DNA of 64,000 bases from Nautilus pompilius (lineage: Eukaryota; Mollusca; Cephalopoda; Nautilida; Nautilidae). Shown here piece by piece: positions 35,601 through 46,907 of the stretch; the stretch's first letter is position 1, and each line of letters opens with the position of its first letter. Made by a program: the position numbers and the translations under genes. Location of the stretch: positions 744,001 through 808,000 of the forward strand of contig JACATO010000310.1 of assembly GCA_018389105.1 (NCBI GenBank), in the 5' to 3' direction. The notes beneath the pieces are model-generated. The model searched no databases. It was not told the origin of the DNA and saw nothing but the letters and a program-made list of their open reading frames with translations.

Positions 35601-38170
35601 GAATTGTTTGCCAAAAAGACTATTTCTTCTCTGATAGTTTCTTTACAGTGACCACAGATGTATAGCGAGCATTAGCTGGTGCATTTTCAAAATGGTTTCG
35701 TATCATCTCATCTCATCTGATTCATTATGAAGATGACACAGACTTTGAACATTGCTACCTTTACTACGTCAAGCAAAGTCGCGTATACTACGAAATGGAA
35801 TGGTCGACAATATTGGATATAATACTTTCCAGTTCCATCTAACACCCTGCATCAAAGTTCAGTACAGTTGAAACACACAAGGTTCTTTTCTGCTGGTGGT
35901 GGTAGGGAGGGGGGGGGTTTGATGTCCAACATGTTAGTTGCATTCAGCTGCGCATTTTTGTGCCATGAGATAGGAATATAAATACTAGTCACTTTTTACA
36001 GGTAGTTTGTGTTTAAGATTGTCCGAATGAACGTAAAACCGTATATCATTAGTACCACAATCAAAATAATTGGGTTGATCAAAATTAGCTGCTGCTGTTG
36101 AATCTGGACCAAAGATAATGCAGCCTTGTTTGGAAGTTTTTCTCTGCTTCCTTCTCTGGTGTGACTAATTTCCACTTTGCTGAAAACTTTCTGATATCCA
36201 TTTTAGAAAAAATGTTGATTAATAAAATATTTGTGCCAAATACAGACGTAAACGACTTGACTGGGTCACTCGACTATTGGATGGGGATTTCTTTTCCACA
36301 TTTTTAGCTTAGTAGGGTCTGAAACTGGCTCCAAGTGCTCAGATCGTTTAACCAATTAGAAACACTGCTGAAGTCACTAAGTAACCAATCAAAACACAGT
36401 TATACTAACATATTTGCGACCCCTGCATTTTAAATTAACAATTCAGCTTGTTTCTCGAAAGTAGACAGAGAGGCAGAAGGCTTAGCTATTTACTTTGAGA
36501 TATGCAGAGGTTTGCAGGCTGGTTCTCTTTCCATATAATATTTAATGAGAAAACCACTGTTAGGTTATAAGTTATCCAATGAAATCTTGCTGACTTTATA
36601 TTCAGTTTGAAATACAGAAACATTGAAAGTCCAAATCCATCCATAACTTAAGTCTTTCGTTTTCAATTAAAAGTTATACAAGATTATTCTCAACCTTGTG
36701 AAAGTCTTGCAAACTTATGATTCACTTCATTTCACATTGAGTACATGTTTTTAAAAGTCCAAATTTACCTGATGTAAAAAAATACTTAGAACGTTCCATA
36801 ACGGTAACTTGGCTGTCCAGTTTGTTAGGATTAAAACCATTATTAATGAATTGCTTTTTAAAATGAATTAATCTGAAGAATACACGGAATGTTCAGAGAG
36901 TAATGAGCTAATGGTAACTACAGGTAAAGTTGACTCTCTTGTTTATTAAGCCAGGTATATCAGACCACTACACAAATGCCCGCAAAATCAAACTCTTTAA
37001 TTAAAACGAAATGGGGTTGGTTACTATTCCTTTAATCATACAGAATCTGAAAATGTTGGATGTTACCAGTCTTTCTTCTCTTCATACCTTCACAGATATC
37101 TAGGAGTGACAATCTCATGCTAATACGAAAAATGACAGTAACGAAAAAACACAGCATATCACCAATTTGCAGAATTATTTTTTGCAGTGACTTAGCTTAC
37201 AATCAATCACTGATTACCACAGAGGAAGCTGGGATAGATCACACATTGTAGGCTGCTAATGAATGACAAGTTTCCACACTACATTTACATGTATTTGTGA
37301 TTGCATAAAATTGTTCTTCTCAGCATAACACAGACAACAATTAAAGTCATTGTACATGGAGCTGTCGTTTATTTCCCATGCATGGCAGGTTTATGCTACC
37401 GCCATGAGTACCCTAAGGTTAACTTGTCAGTGCTACGGGTATTGACATGGTCAAGGTTACTGTTGCCTATAGCGACCAATCCATGAATCAAACCAAATGG
37501 GCTAAGTACAAACATGGACCAAACAAGCGGAATAAACCGTATTGGCAGACATCAAGAGAGCTCCAGAACGTAAGGTTGAATAGTCGAGTCTCACCACAGT
37601 ACTCGGGTAGTGTAGCAAAAGTCTCAACTGGAATCATTTAGTTCTATGTAGATATGAGAGGAAACCCCCCAGGAGATCGTCTGGCAAAGGAAAGGAAGAA
37701 AAACCATGACAAAGTTGCACCAAACACCAAAGGGAATCAGAATTGGGTTGTCATCTACGACAGTCCAGTATCTTTCACTGGACTACTGCACCAGCCTAAG
37801 TGCTGGAGAACCACTAATTAGACAAACCGTTTGATTTTATTTATGTAAAATGTAATGCAGCCTTTACTTATTTAGATCAATGGTATCGTTTTACTCCACA
37901 GATAGCAGCTGCATGAATGTGATTTATTGTTTGTTGGTCTTAATGCTCTCAACTTACTGACCTCTTGACAAAACCCGCTCCTTCAACACAAGTCTTTCCT
38001 GGGGCGTTCACATCTGGATCGTAATATGCTTCTGAGTTCCAGCGAGATTTTGGTATCTTCATGATGTGATCTTCCCCATTGACAAGAACTTTCCAAAACT
38101 CATGCACATTTTCAGCACCCGGAAAGTGACAGCCAACCCCGATAATGGCAACAGCATTTGGACCTTCCAT
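20674..38170 (-). CDS. Polyketide synthase, KS-AT-DH-KR-ACP with terminal condensation-like domain
   Basis: A giant type I polyketide synthase, expected to be cytosolic, that would extend acyl chains from malonyl-type units on a tethered carrier protein. Coding exons: 38170-37962, 34181-34021, 32476-32273, 30184-30003, 29415-29241 and 27731-20704. All junction phases agree, giving 2653 codons without a stop. KS catalytic residues are Cys~175 (DSACSSS), His~310 (VEAHGTGT) and His~348 (KTNIGH). The KS looks closer to the PKS-type of sea urchin, fish and bird pks genes than to animal fatty acid synthase; that is a judgement by eye. The start is ATG at 38170 (MEGPNAVAIIGVGCHFPG); a CAG acceptor ten bases upstream (exon from 38180) implies a 5' untranslated exon further out. 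The last exon either continues through a GTAAGG donor at 20703 to unseen exons or ends nine codons later at TAA (20674-20676). Confidence 0.9.
20704..27731 (-). CDS. PKS exon 6: end of KS, AT, DH, KR, ACP, C-like domain
   Basis: One 7028-nt exon between a TTTTCAG acceptor and a GTAAGG donor. Approximate positions in the 2653-residue protein: KS end to 440; AT 520-820 with nucleophile in GQSIGE (Ser~610) and His~718; DH 880-1195 with His~919 (QHTLSD) and Asp~1087 (LHPVITDGALH); structural KR part 1205-1410 (LPLWGMVRSLLKES); degenerate ER-like fold 1445-1720; KR 1770-1960 with GGLTGLG (~1776) and Tyr~1920/Asn~1924 in SYGAGNSF; ACP with phosphopantetheine Ser~2094 (LGMDSMLAIT); condensation-like domain 2155-2610. 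There is no methyltransferase and no thioesterase in the visible part. The predicted product would be partly reduced (hydroxyl or alkene) rather than fully saturated, because the ER looks dead. Confidence 0.9.
20836..22194 (-). other. Terminal NRPS-type condensation-like domain of the PKS
   Basis: After the ACP the exon encodes about 450 residues with the layout of the CoA-dependent acyltransferase/condensation superfamily. Landmarks are the opening MEYFVYREYEKHPDNL, the block RIILHNICFDIKTFEAM at the HHxxxDG position, LQEFWELQIPENLP, then LEAGVTSFQIITLLYQLLIH, and ITSPVDLRMHVPRLRN near the latch region. The catalytic second His is Asn (about residue 2290), and the Gly after the Asp is Ile. 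In other systems such domains condense or release acyl chains; here activity is doubtful. Confidence 0.7.
32706..33117. mobile_element. MITE, hAT-like, copy 2, in PKS intron 2
   Basis: A 412-bp element starting CAGGGGCGTAGCTAGCG and ending TTAGCTACGCCCCTG, with a perfect 8-bp target duplication GGTATATT (32698-32705, 33118-33125). It is the reverse complement of the element at 931-1364 with moderate divergence. Its insertion in the intron leaves the neighbouring splice sites intact. Confidence 0.88.
34640..36330 (-). pseudogene. hAT/ZMYM1-like transposase remnant in PKS intron 1
   Basis: Minus-strand pieces resemble the ZMYM1-like hAT group with a DUF4371-type domain. A start-like MDIRKFSAKWKLVTPEKEAE lies near 36202. 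A long frame at 35614-35204 contains PKAVFVHCTAHNLNLVVNDL, the block that precedes the catalytic region in this group. Further on there are only scattered matches with many stops. Ends are approximate and no TIRs were assigned. It lies antisense to nothing: it is in the same orientation as the PKS transcript. Confidence 0.6.
36331..37961. other. Rest of PKS intron 1
   Basis: Contains short frames without motifs. The stretch at 37270-37800 is GC-richer than its surroundings and could be a repeat, but I recognise nothing in it. Confidence 0.4.
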
Positions 38171-38180
38171 GGTATATTTC

Positions 38181-41100
38181 CTGGGAGTAAACACATTTAA
38201 TAAATAAACAAACATCTTTAATAATATTTGAAATATTTATATTAATTTTGTTTTGAACAGATAATATTTTTCATGAAAGAAATTTAATATTAATTTTTCT
38301 TCCAACCCATAAAATACACCGCATCTTTTATTCTTAGGGAGTTTGTTTGTGTGTGTGTGTGTGTATGTGTGTGTGAGAGAGAGAGTGTGAGAACTGTACT
38401 CTAATTTTTCTTAATGTGTTCTTTAGTCTTATTATTGGTTCTAAAACAGTCAGTCCACTTTACAAAACAAACAATTTACAAGTTAGTAAAGTAAATGCAG
38501 AAATTTGTACAAAACATAAAAGTAGCTTTAAACTATTGGACATCAAATTACTGAAAGATTACGATCTGACAAATTATTAAGTCTGAAGCACCAAAAAAAA
38601 GCCACCACTGATTTTGGTGTTTGTATGATAAACATTAATGTATGTTATCATTGCTTTTGCACATTTCAACCATGAGTTGAATTTTTGTTGATGGCTAATG
38701 TTCAGGCCTTGCTTAAATGTTAATTATAGCAAGTTATGCATATTTATCTATTTCCAGTTTCAAAATTTATTTGGACTGCATCAAGGATAATGAGGTTTGA
38801 ATCGTCAGGATGGGGAAATTTCCTCATATTTATAAAACAGCTAACAGCACACTTTGGAACCTAGTAGAACAGAGGTTTCAGACCACAGAATCACTATTAG
38901 GGAAATGAAGGACAAAACAATCAACAGGAAACATAAAGGAAGGTGGACAATACTCAGGGGTTGTATCTTCTCAGCAGATAAATCCAAATTGTTTGTTAGT
39001 CAGTTATGATGTAGTTAGTAATATTAGATTTAAAACTTGCAAAGGTTATAGCTAAAATAACAATAATGATACATGGCGTCTTATACAGTAAAATTTCTTA
39101 AAGGAAAATTAAGCATTATCACATTAACTGGGATTATATGAAAAATAACACAGTTGTCTGCTGTTTTAGCATTAAAAGCTCCATGAATTCCATCTCACAC
39201 ACACAGTCTTGGATAAATTCTTAGTTTTCATTACAGCCAGCAGTTAATAAGTGGATTTATGCACACACATCAAATATTTTAATTAGGCAAAGGATTTATG
39301 CTAATCATGAAGTAAACCTAATCTCGTGTAATAAATCTGCTTTTTTTAAGATTCTTTCAAAATGAACACCTGAAATTCTCTGTTACTTTAACTCAAACAT
39401 GATTGCTTATTGGAATCTCTTGGAAATATACCATTTTCATTACATCCATCAATCAAGAAAAATTTCTAAAGTATCTACAATTTATTATGGAAAGAGAATT
39501 TTTAATTTGGCTTGCAAAAAATGTTTAACCTGAGGGGAAAAATAATAATTCATTTTTAACTGCTTGATTTTCCATTCTCAAACGTTTGTGGTTAGTCTCA
39601 CGGTGGAGGTTAGGGGATTTGTTCGACATCAGAACATATGACTGTATAACCCGTAGTTATAAAAGCTTGTAAAATGTTTGTATTAAATTATCTGCATGCA
39701 GTCATTCGACTCCCTTAAAACAGCGGGTCTAACCTGACTGTTACACTATTGATAACCAAGGGACACCATTCACATGCAATACTGGAATTATAATAGCAGT
39801 TTCAACACTGCGTCATCTGATTTGAATGTTTTATCTACTAAACTGGGAGGTTGAATGAATGACTGCATAGAATTCAGCTCAGTTGTATCGTTATTTCAGC
39901 TAACAATTATGAATATTGTAAGACAAGCAGTCTGTTTTTTCTGTTCTGGTAAGCAAATGTTTTTTCAGCACATTTCGTAGGGTTAAATAGCAGGGACTTT
40001 CACTTTGTCTTGCTTGCATTCACTTGTTTTCTAGCACCAGTGACACAATTGATTGGCTGCTTTGAGTTAATAATAATAGGTCACAGCAAAATAAAGGACT
40101 AATTTTAGATGTCTTGGTTACTGTTGTGTTGTTTCTACCATGATCGGTCTTTCAATTATAAATTTAAATGTCCATAACATTTTTGGTCATAAGTCATTCA
40201 TGCATATTTCTATAACATTGAAATATACTTAGATTAAATCTTAGTTACATTAGAAAATCAAAAACATCAATTTAGTTTTCACATAAAACATTTCATTGTT
40301 TCAAACAATTGTAAATTGAAACAAAATTCATATCGAAAATCTGTTTTGCTATTTCAAATATAAGAAACTAAGAATAAATATCTTCCATAAATTTAGATCT
40401 TGTCTTCTAAGACAATCATGTTCATGTGTATGACTCAATTAGATATAATTCATTCCATTTCAGTAAATTTTGATCCTTTATTCTACAACAATAAAAAGAG
40501 CTATAATACATGCATACTTGTACGTAATATGGTTAATCTATTTAATAAAATTCCTATAACTATTATATTTAAATCTAAGTCGTTGGTTGATTACCTTCTT
40601 TATGTTAACACACCAGCTGTAAATATTGAAAGATGGACCAGCAAATTCTTGATGTCATTTTATTCTTCCTGTTTAGAACATTTTGCTCTGTCCTACCAGT
40701 ATACTAAAGTCAGGTAACTATATATATATCTTAATTCCTGAAAAGGTTTGGCTCAGTTCCATGTTAACACCATGCAGTTAGGTGTAATCTTACGTTGGTT
40801 AATCAAAACCTGTTTCTTTGATTTTCTCTGTTAAATACATTAAGTTATCTGTACATGAAATTAATGAAAAATATTTTTATTATCTTTCTTCCAAGGTCCA
40901 GCGGGTCGTCCCCCTCTTTCAATATGAAAGAGCAGAGATTTAGTTAATGCTAAAACTCTTAAAGCCAGTGGATTTATAATCTAAAAACAATCATCAAAAA
41001 TGTATCGACAAGATGTTTAATAATTATAAAAAACATGATACCTTTTTTTAATAGGTGTTAATCAAGTCTAATGACAAACACGAGAAAAACAAAGTAGAAT

Positions 41101-41413
41101 TAGTGAAGGTAAAACGAGTGACTGGTGATTAAAGCATGCCATTGAGTTCTTAGATGAATTGAACTTGCCAGTCGAGAACTATTGTCACTAAATGAAGCCA
41201 TAATAAAGTAGTTAATTGAACATAAATTCAACATTCTGTCGATTTCAATAGTTCTGTGGTAATTTTATATTATCTGAGAAACTCGTAGCTGATGCACCAT
41301 CAGGATGTTTGAAGAAGATTTCATGGCATCCAAAACCATCTCAGCAAAAAAATGTTTACTCTAACGATAGAATGTTGCCAAACTATTCTGTGTATTGAGG
41401 CGTGTCCATTCCT
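38181..41413. other. Upstream region of PKS
   Basis: AT-rich DNA with a (GT)n/(GA)n microsatellite at about 38348-38390. It should contain the 5' untranslated exon and promoter of the PKS, since coding exon 1 is preceded by a splice acceptor, but I could not place either. Confidence 0.4.
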
Positions 41414-41523
41414 TTATGGATTGAAGATAGCCTTCTTCACAGATTCTGACCAGTAGAAATCACTTGATATTATTGCGTTACTCTGCTCAAAACCATCTAC
41501 CACCTGAGCACCTGCTGAACATG
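41414..41523 (-). CDS. Possible terminal exon, unknown gene
   Basis: A minus-strand segment follows a good acceptor (TTTTGCTTGCAG) and is open for 35 codons to TAA at 41414-41416, reading AGAQVVDGFEQSNAIISSDF then YWSESVKKAIFNP. The codons look protein-like, but I recognise no family and found no partner exon upstream, where the hAT palindrome begins within about 1 kb. It could be a remnant. Confidence 0.25.
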
Positions 41524-43070
41524 CTGCAAGCAAAATTATAGAAAATGTTTTTTTTAACTTTTATAATAGATTTAAAGTCACTGCATTCAAACTTCGTCAC
41601 ATTTAATATAGTGTACGACTAAAATAGGCTGATATTTTTATTTATAACACATAAAAAAAGACGATTTTTGCCTCAATTTCTGATTCTGTTTGTTTAATTT
41701 ATTGAGTTGTTACTGACTGTTCAAGACTCACTGTGATCCAGACGATATGAAGGCGATAGATGCAACGTTGCCTTTCAATTAAAAACACATCATCAATTGT
41801 CGTTTGATATTCTGATTTTTGTTGTTTTTTTCCATTTTTTAAATTGGTGGCCATAATACCATCCACGGAATATCGGAAGAATACAAATTACCGTCAACCA
41901 ACCCTGATCAAAAGTTATTTCATTCCTTATTTTTTTTACTTGCATTTTGGATTTTAATAATTAAAGAATAACTTTTAAAACTCATACCCTAATGTAGCTG
42001 AGTAATGAACTCCGAGGGATGGAGAGCATGGTAAGAGTTATAGTTTTTCTCGTGGGAGCAGTAACGTCCAGAAAAATAGTCTAGGCTGAGTGAGAGCTGG
42101 CGATTCGGGCTGTGGTTGAAAATGATAATCAACTAAAATACAAGTTTTCACTTAACCCTTTTGCTTTAGCTTTTAGTAGTGTATGTTTTTGTAGCAAAAT
42201 AAAATGGAATAAAACCAGCAATATTCATAAAATACATTCATTAGTTTTATTTATTTAATTTTTTCAGAATATTTTGTAATTTGGAAATGTTGAAGAAAAA
42301 CATGCACTTACCTGAAGGGTCAGCTTGTTTGGATGTTGACAATTTAATGTGAAAATGTCCTTTATATAGAGATAATTTATTCGTGTATGAAGTATGCTTT
42401 CTCAAAGTACTTGATTAATTATGAATCACCACTTAAATATAACATCTTTGTCATGAATAAAAGATAATAAATCACCTCCTTGAACTTGCAAAATTTAGTA
42501 CAATCCACGCAAAGCCAGTCAAAGCCCCTGTGGAACCCTAGGCGATCCTCATCACTGACACCCGCTAAAACCCACACAATAAAAAAGCATCCCACCAACA
42601 CAAACCTACCTTAAAAAATTGTGCAAACAAAGGGTGTAAAGAAACAGATGGCATTTAATTACAGCAATAGAACTAATAACATGCAAAGTGCACACGTATA
42701 TAGTATTAACATAGAGTAGTAAATAATACAACATTTAACTAGTAAATTAATGCAACAAATAATTAGATACAACATCAGATCTTATAAACAAAGAAGATGA
42801 ATAAAATAAATATGTAATAAAAAACACAATTTTTAAAAGTAATAATGATGTTGGCCCTCTTATGCGTCATGCCTTAATAAGGAAATAATGCTAGTTTTAC
42901 TCATGCTAATCTAACGCTAACTTAACGTTAACAAAAATGTTAAGCTATTATTTATAGTATTATTTCCTTATATACATAATACACTAGATTACTAGTGGCA
43001 TAGCTATTCCTGTTTTTTTACAACAGACATTTAACAGCACTGAATGACAAGATATTGAGAATTTCTCAAT

Positions 43071-43845
43071 TTACAGTTTCACTTTCCTGGCCATCTTTGC
43101 TGCAAAGTCCTTTATGACATTGTCACATGAAATATGATTTACAACCTCATGGTTGATACTGATTACAGCCAGACCACCGAGGCATTCCTGAGACATTACT
43201 GACCTGAGGTAGGTTTTGATGAGCTTCAGTTTTGAAAAACTCCTCTCTGCTGAGGAAACTAACTGGTACAGCAATCCTGAGAGCAACCCACAAGTTTGGG
43301 TAAATTTCAGATAGCTGCTTTTCTGTATGAATTTCAGCAACTCCTGAGCAAGCTCCCTTCCATTCAAATCAGGCTATCCTTCACAACTTAAGGTGTCTTC
43401 AAGGGCCTCTGCTTGTGCTATCAGCTCTTGATGAGGCAGACTTTGGAAGGTTGACAGGAAACCATATTTGTTTTACACATCTCCAAGACTCTGGAATCTC
43501 TCCTTCAGAGCTATGATAGCAACATCCACAGCCATGTTAAAGAAGGTTACCTCCAGACTTCTCAGGGCATCATGCACTGGTTCATTGGGAGACTCATATG
43601 AAAAGTGCCTCTTTGTAGACCTCATCCTCTTTTTTGTAAGTACTGCCTCCACATTGATTTCTTCACACATCTTTGGCTGAGTTTTGTGCGGCCACAAAGC
43701 CTGTGGCTCTGTAGTTTTGAAGAGCAGCCTCAGCCTTTTTCTGCAGGCTGACTGCTTCATCCAGTGCCATTGTTTTTGACTGCATGACTTTGCTCACGTG
43801 TTGCATTTCACTCAAGATTTCATACCAGGTAACTACACAGTGCAT
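43071..43845 (-). pseudogene. hAT (ZMYM1-like) transposase, left arm
   Basis: Minus-strand pieces: 43845-43663 with SKTMALDEAVSLQKKAEAAL; 43760-43473 with EEINVEAVLTKKRMRSTKRH; 43367-43071 with SSAERSFSKLKLIKTYLRSV, the hAT C-terminal dimerisation block. A one-base frameshift separates the first two (NSAKDV/KMCEEI). Stops (after SLGDV, and just before NGRELAQE) break the rest, and the catalytic core is absent. Same lesions as in the right arm. Confidence 0.85.
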
Positions 43846-45587
43846 GGACGGTCAGAGTCCCTGATTTGCCTACTTGTAATGGTTTTTATAGGGAATAATA
43901 GACAGCTGGACAATGCTAATGTCATACCCTGCTCCCATGGCAAGCACACATTGTCCACTTAGCAAGCCCTAAAATAACAATAACAAACATCATACAATGC
44001 CCACACAGCTGATCCCTACAATAACAATGATAAACATCATACAGTGCCCACACAGCAAGCCAGCAAGCCCTACAATAACAATGATAAAGTGTTCAAACTA
44101 ATACTAATCATCAAAACAAAAATAAAGATTAATTTGGCTTGCTAAAGAGGCACCTCCCCAGCAGATGGTGCCCTAGGCGACCACCTATGTCGCCTATAGC
44201 TAGGACCCGCTCAGAATCCACATGTACTATTTGGTGAACAGGAATGGCAACTAGCTGAACATTTACTTCTGTATTGTAAAATGGGGATTTAAGTCCAATT
44301 ATATTATTTGTTAAGACAGTTGCTACCTTTTTTAGGACTTAATCTTGACATATTAAAAAGAGAAGTTGGTTTATATTTTATTTTATTTTACACTTCCCTA
44401 AAATGAAGATTTGACACGGACATAACAATATCTTTGGTGTTCATTGGCTCTTGTTTTCCTAATTTTATATCAGTGACAGATTAGATAAAACAAAGTTTTA
44501 AGCACATATATATATATATATATATATTTGTCATTTAGGTATTTTATATGTAATAATAGCTTGGGTACCTGGCACTGCATGTGAAAAATGGCTTTTATAA
44601 AAAAAGATTTGTCAATTTGAAAAGCAGAAATTATATTTGTTTAAGCACACAATCATTGAATGAACATTGAAATGATGCTAACAATAAATTTACTATCATT
44701 CTATAAGCTGTACACTTAAATTAACTTAGACAATGTTTTTAGTTTTTTGGTGGGGTGAATAGCAAAACCGATTTTTGTTTTGGCCAACTCTTGAGCACAT
44801 GATAGGAAAACCTGCCACTGATCTCTCTCAAACGGCCTTTGAAAAATTGAAATCTGTGGTCGTTTCTGAGCTCAATGATTAGCGTGTAGCTGTAGTAACT
44901 CTGAACCTTGATAGGTGGCCTTTGTTGTCTTTTGAGGCCAGGCTCCGGTATCCTTAGATCCTGCATTTGATCTTGAGGTCCTTCATTATAATTTGAGGCA
45001 ATGAACATTATGTCCGTGTCAAATCTTCATTTTAGGGAAGTGTAAAATAAAATAAAATATAAACCAACTTCTCTTTTTAATATGTCAAGATTAAGTCCTA
45101 AAAAAGGTAGCAACTGTCTTAACAAATAATATAGCTGGACTTAAATCCCCATTTTACAATACATAAGTAAATGTTCAGCTAGTTGCCATTCCTGTTCACC
45201 AAATAGTACATGTGGATTCTGAGCGGGTCCTAGCTATAGGCGACATAGGTGGTCGCCTAGGGCACCATCTGCTGGGGAGGTGCCTCTTTAGCAAGCCAAA
45301 TTAATCTTTATTTTTGTTTTGATGATTAGTATTAGTTTGAACACTTTATCATTGTTATTGTAGGGCTTGCTGGCTTGCTGTGTGGGCACTGTATGATGTT
45401 TATCATTGTTATTGTAGGGATCAGCTGTGTGGGCATTGTATGATGTTTGTTATTGTTATTTTAGGGCTTGCTAAGTGGACAATGTGTGCTTGCCATGGGA
45501 GCAGGGTATGACATTAGCATTGTCCAGCTGTCTATTATTCCCTATAAAAACCATTACAAGTAGGCAAATCAGGGACTCTGACCGTCC

Positions 45588-46362
45588 ATGCACTGTGTAG
45601 TTACCTGGTATGAAATCTTGAGTGAAATGCAACACGTGAGCAAAGTCATGCAGTCAAAAACAATGGCACTGGATGAAGCAGTCAGCCTGCAGAAAAAGGC
45701 TGAGGCTGCTCTTCAAAACTACAGAGCCACAGGCTTTGTGGCCGCACAAAACTCAGCCAAAGATGTGTGAAGAAATCAATGTGGAGGCAGTACTTACAAA
45801 AAAGAGGATGAGGTCTACAAAGAGGCACTTTTCATATGAGTCTCCCAATGAACCAGTGCATGATGCCCTGAGAAGTCTGGAGGTAACCTTCTTTAACATG
45901 GCTGTGGATGTTGCTATCATAGCTCTGAAGGAGAGATTCCAGAGTCTTGGAGATGTGTAAAACAAATATGGTTTCCTGTCAACCTTCCAAAGTCTGCCTC
46001 ATCAAGAGCTGATAGCACAAGCAGAGGCCCTTGAAGACACCTTAAGTTGTGAAGGATAGCCTGATTTGAATGGAAGGGAGCTTGCTCAGGAGTTGCTGAA
46101 ATTCATACAGAAAAGCAGCTATCTGAAATTTACCCAAACTTGTGGGTTGCTCTCAGGATTGCTGTACCAGTTAGTTTCCTCAGCAGAGAGGAGTTTTTCA
46201 AAACTGAAGCTCATCAAAACCTACCTCAGGTCAGTAATGTCTCAGGAATGCCTCGGTGGTCTGGCTGTAATCAGTATCAACCATGAGGTTGTAAATCATA
46301 TTTCATGTGACAATGTCATAAAGGACTTTGCAGCAAAGATGGCCAGGAAAGTGAAACTGTAA
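45588..46362 (+). pseudogene. hAT (ZMYM1-like) transposase, right arm
   Basis: Mirror copy of the left-arm pseudogene with the same frameshift and stops, so the inactivating mutations predate the inverted duplication. It reads toward the PH-locus duplicate that begins at 46908. Confidence 0.85.
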
Positions 46363-46907
46363 ATTGAGAAATTCTCAATATCTTGTCATTCAGTGCTGTT
46401 AAATGTCTGTTGTAAAAAAACAGGAATAGCTATGCCACTAGTAATCTAGTGTATTATGTATATAAGGAAATAATACTATAAATAATAGCTTAACATTTTT
46501 GTTAACGTTAAGTTAGCGTTAGATTAGCATGAGTAAAACTAGCATTATTTCCTTATTAAGGCATGACGCATAAGAGGGCCAACATCATTATTACTTTTAA
46601 AAATTGTGTTTTTTATTACATATTTATTTTATTCATCTTCTTTGTTTATAAGATCTGATGTTGTATCTAATTATTTGTTGCATTAATTTACTAGTTAAAT
46701 GTTGTATTATTTACTACTCTATGTTAATACTATATACGTGTGCACTTTGCATGTTATTAGTTCTATTGCTGTAATTAAATGCCATCTGTTTCTTTACACC
46801 CTTTGTTTGCACAATTTTTTAAGGTAGGTTTGTGTTGGTGGGATGCTTTTTTATTGTGTGGGTTTTAGCGGGTGCCAGTGATGAGGATCGCCTAGGGTTC
46901 CACAGGG

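Larger units (their letters stand above)
29241..38180 (-). other. PKS exons 1-5, ketosynthase part
   Basis: Exon 1 (38180-37962) encodes the KS N-terminus and uses an AG/GTCAGT donor. A GTAAGT a few bases further on would put a TAA in the next exon, so I prefer the upstream site. Exon 2 (34181-34021) carries MDPQQRFVLDCVYMAMENAG. Exon 3 (32476-32273) carries the nucleophile Cys in LVLDSACSSSLVAIHMALQA. Exon 4 (30184-30003) carries CHTFTDQADGYARGEGCGII. Exon 5 (29415-29241) carries GCNQDGSTVSPITAPSGKQQ and ends within the Gly codon of VEAHG. Introns range from 587 to 3780 bp. Intron 1 hosts a decayed hAT element and intron 2 a MITE. Confidence 0.88.
42528..46907. repeat. Large inverted repeat built from hAT copies
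   Basis: Left arm 42528-44425 and right arm 45009-46907, each about 1.9 kb, are reverse complements with only scattered differences. The encoded transposase pieces are identical in both arms. The spacer 44426-45008 (583 bp) is single-copy. The outer edges of both arms coincide with the same hAT-like terminus (CCCTGTGGAACCCTAGGCGA at the left, its complement at the right). The inner part of each arm extends about 200 bp past the other transposon end (CCTAGGCGACCACCTATG region near 44170-44205). No 8-bp target duplication joins the outer flanks. Confidence 0.92.

Noticed and set aside
37957..37961. GTAAGT donor a few bases after the chosen PKS exon 1 end
   Set aside because: Although a better consensus donor, joining it to exon 2 creates an immediate stop; AG/GTCAGT gives the correct KS frame.
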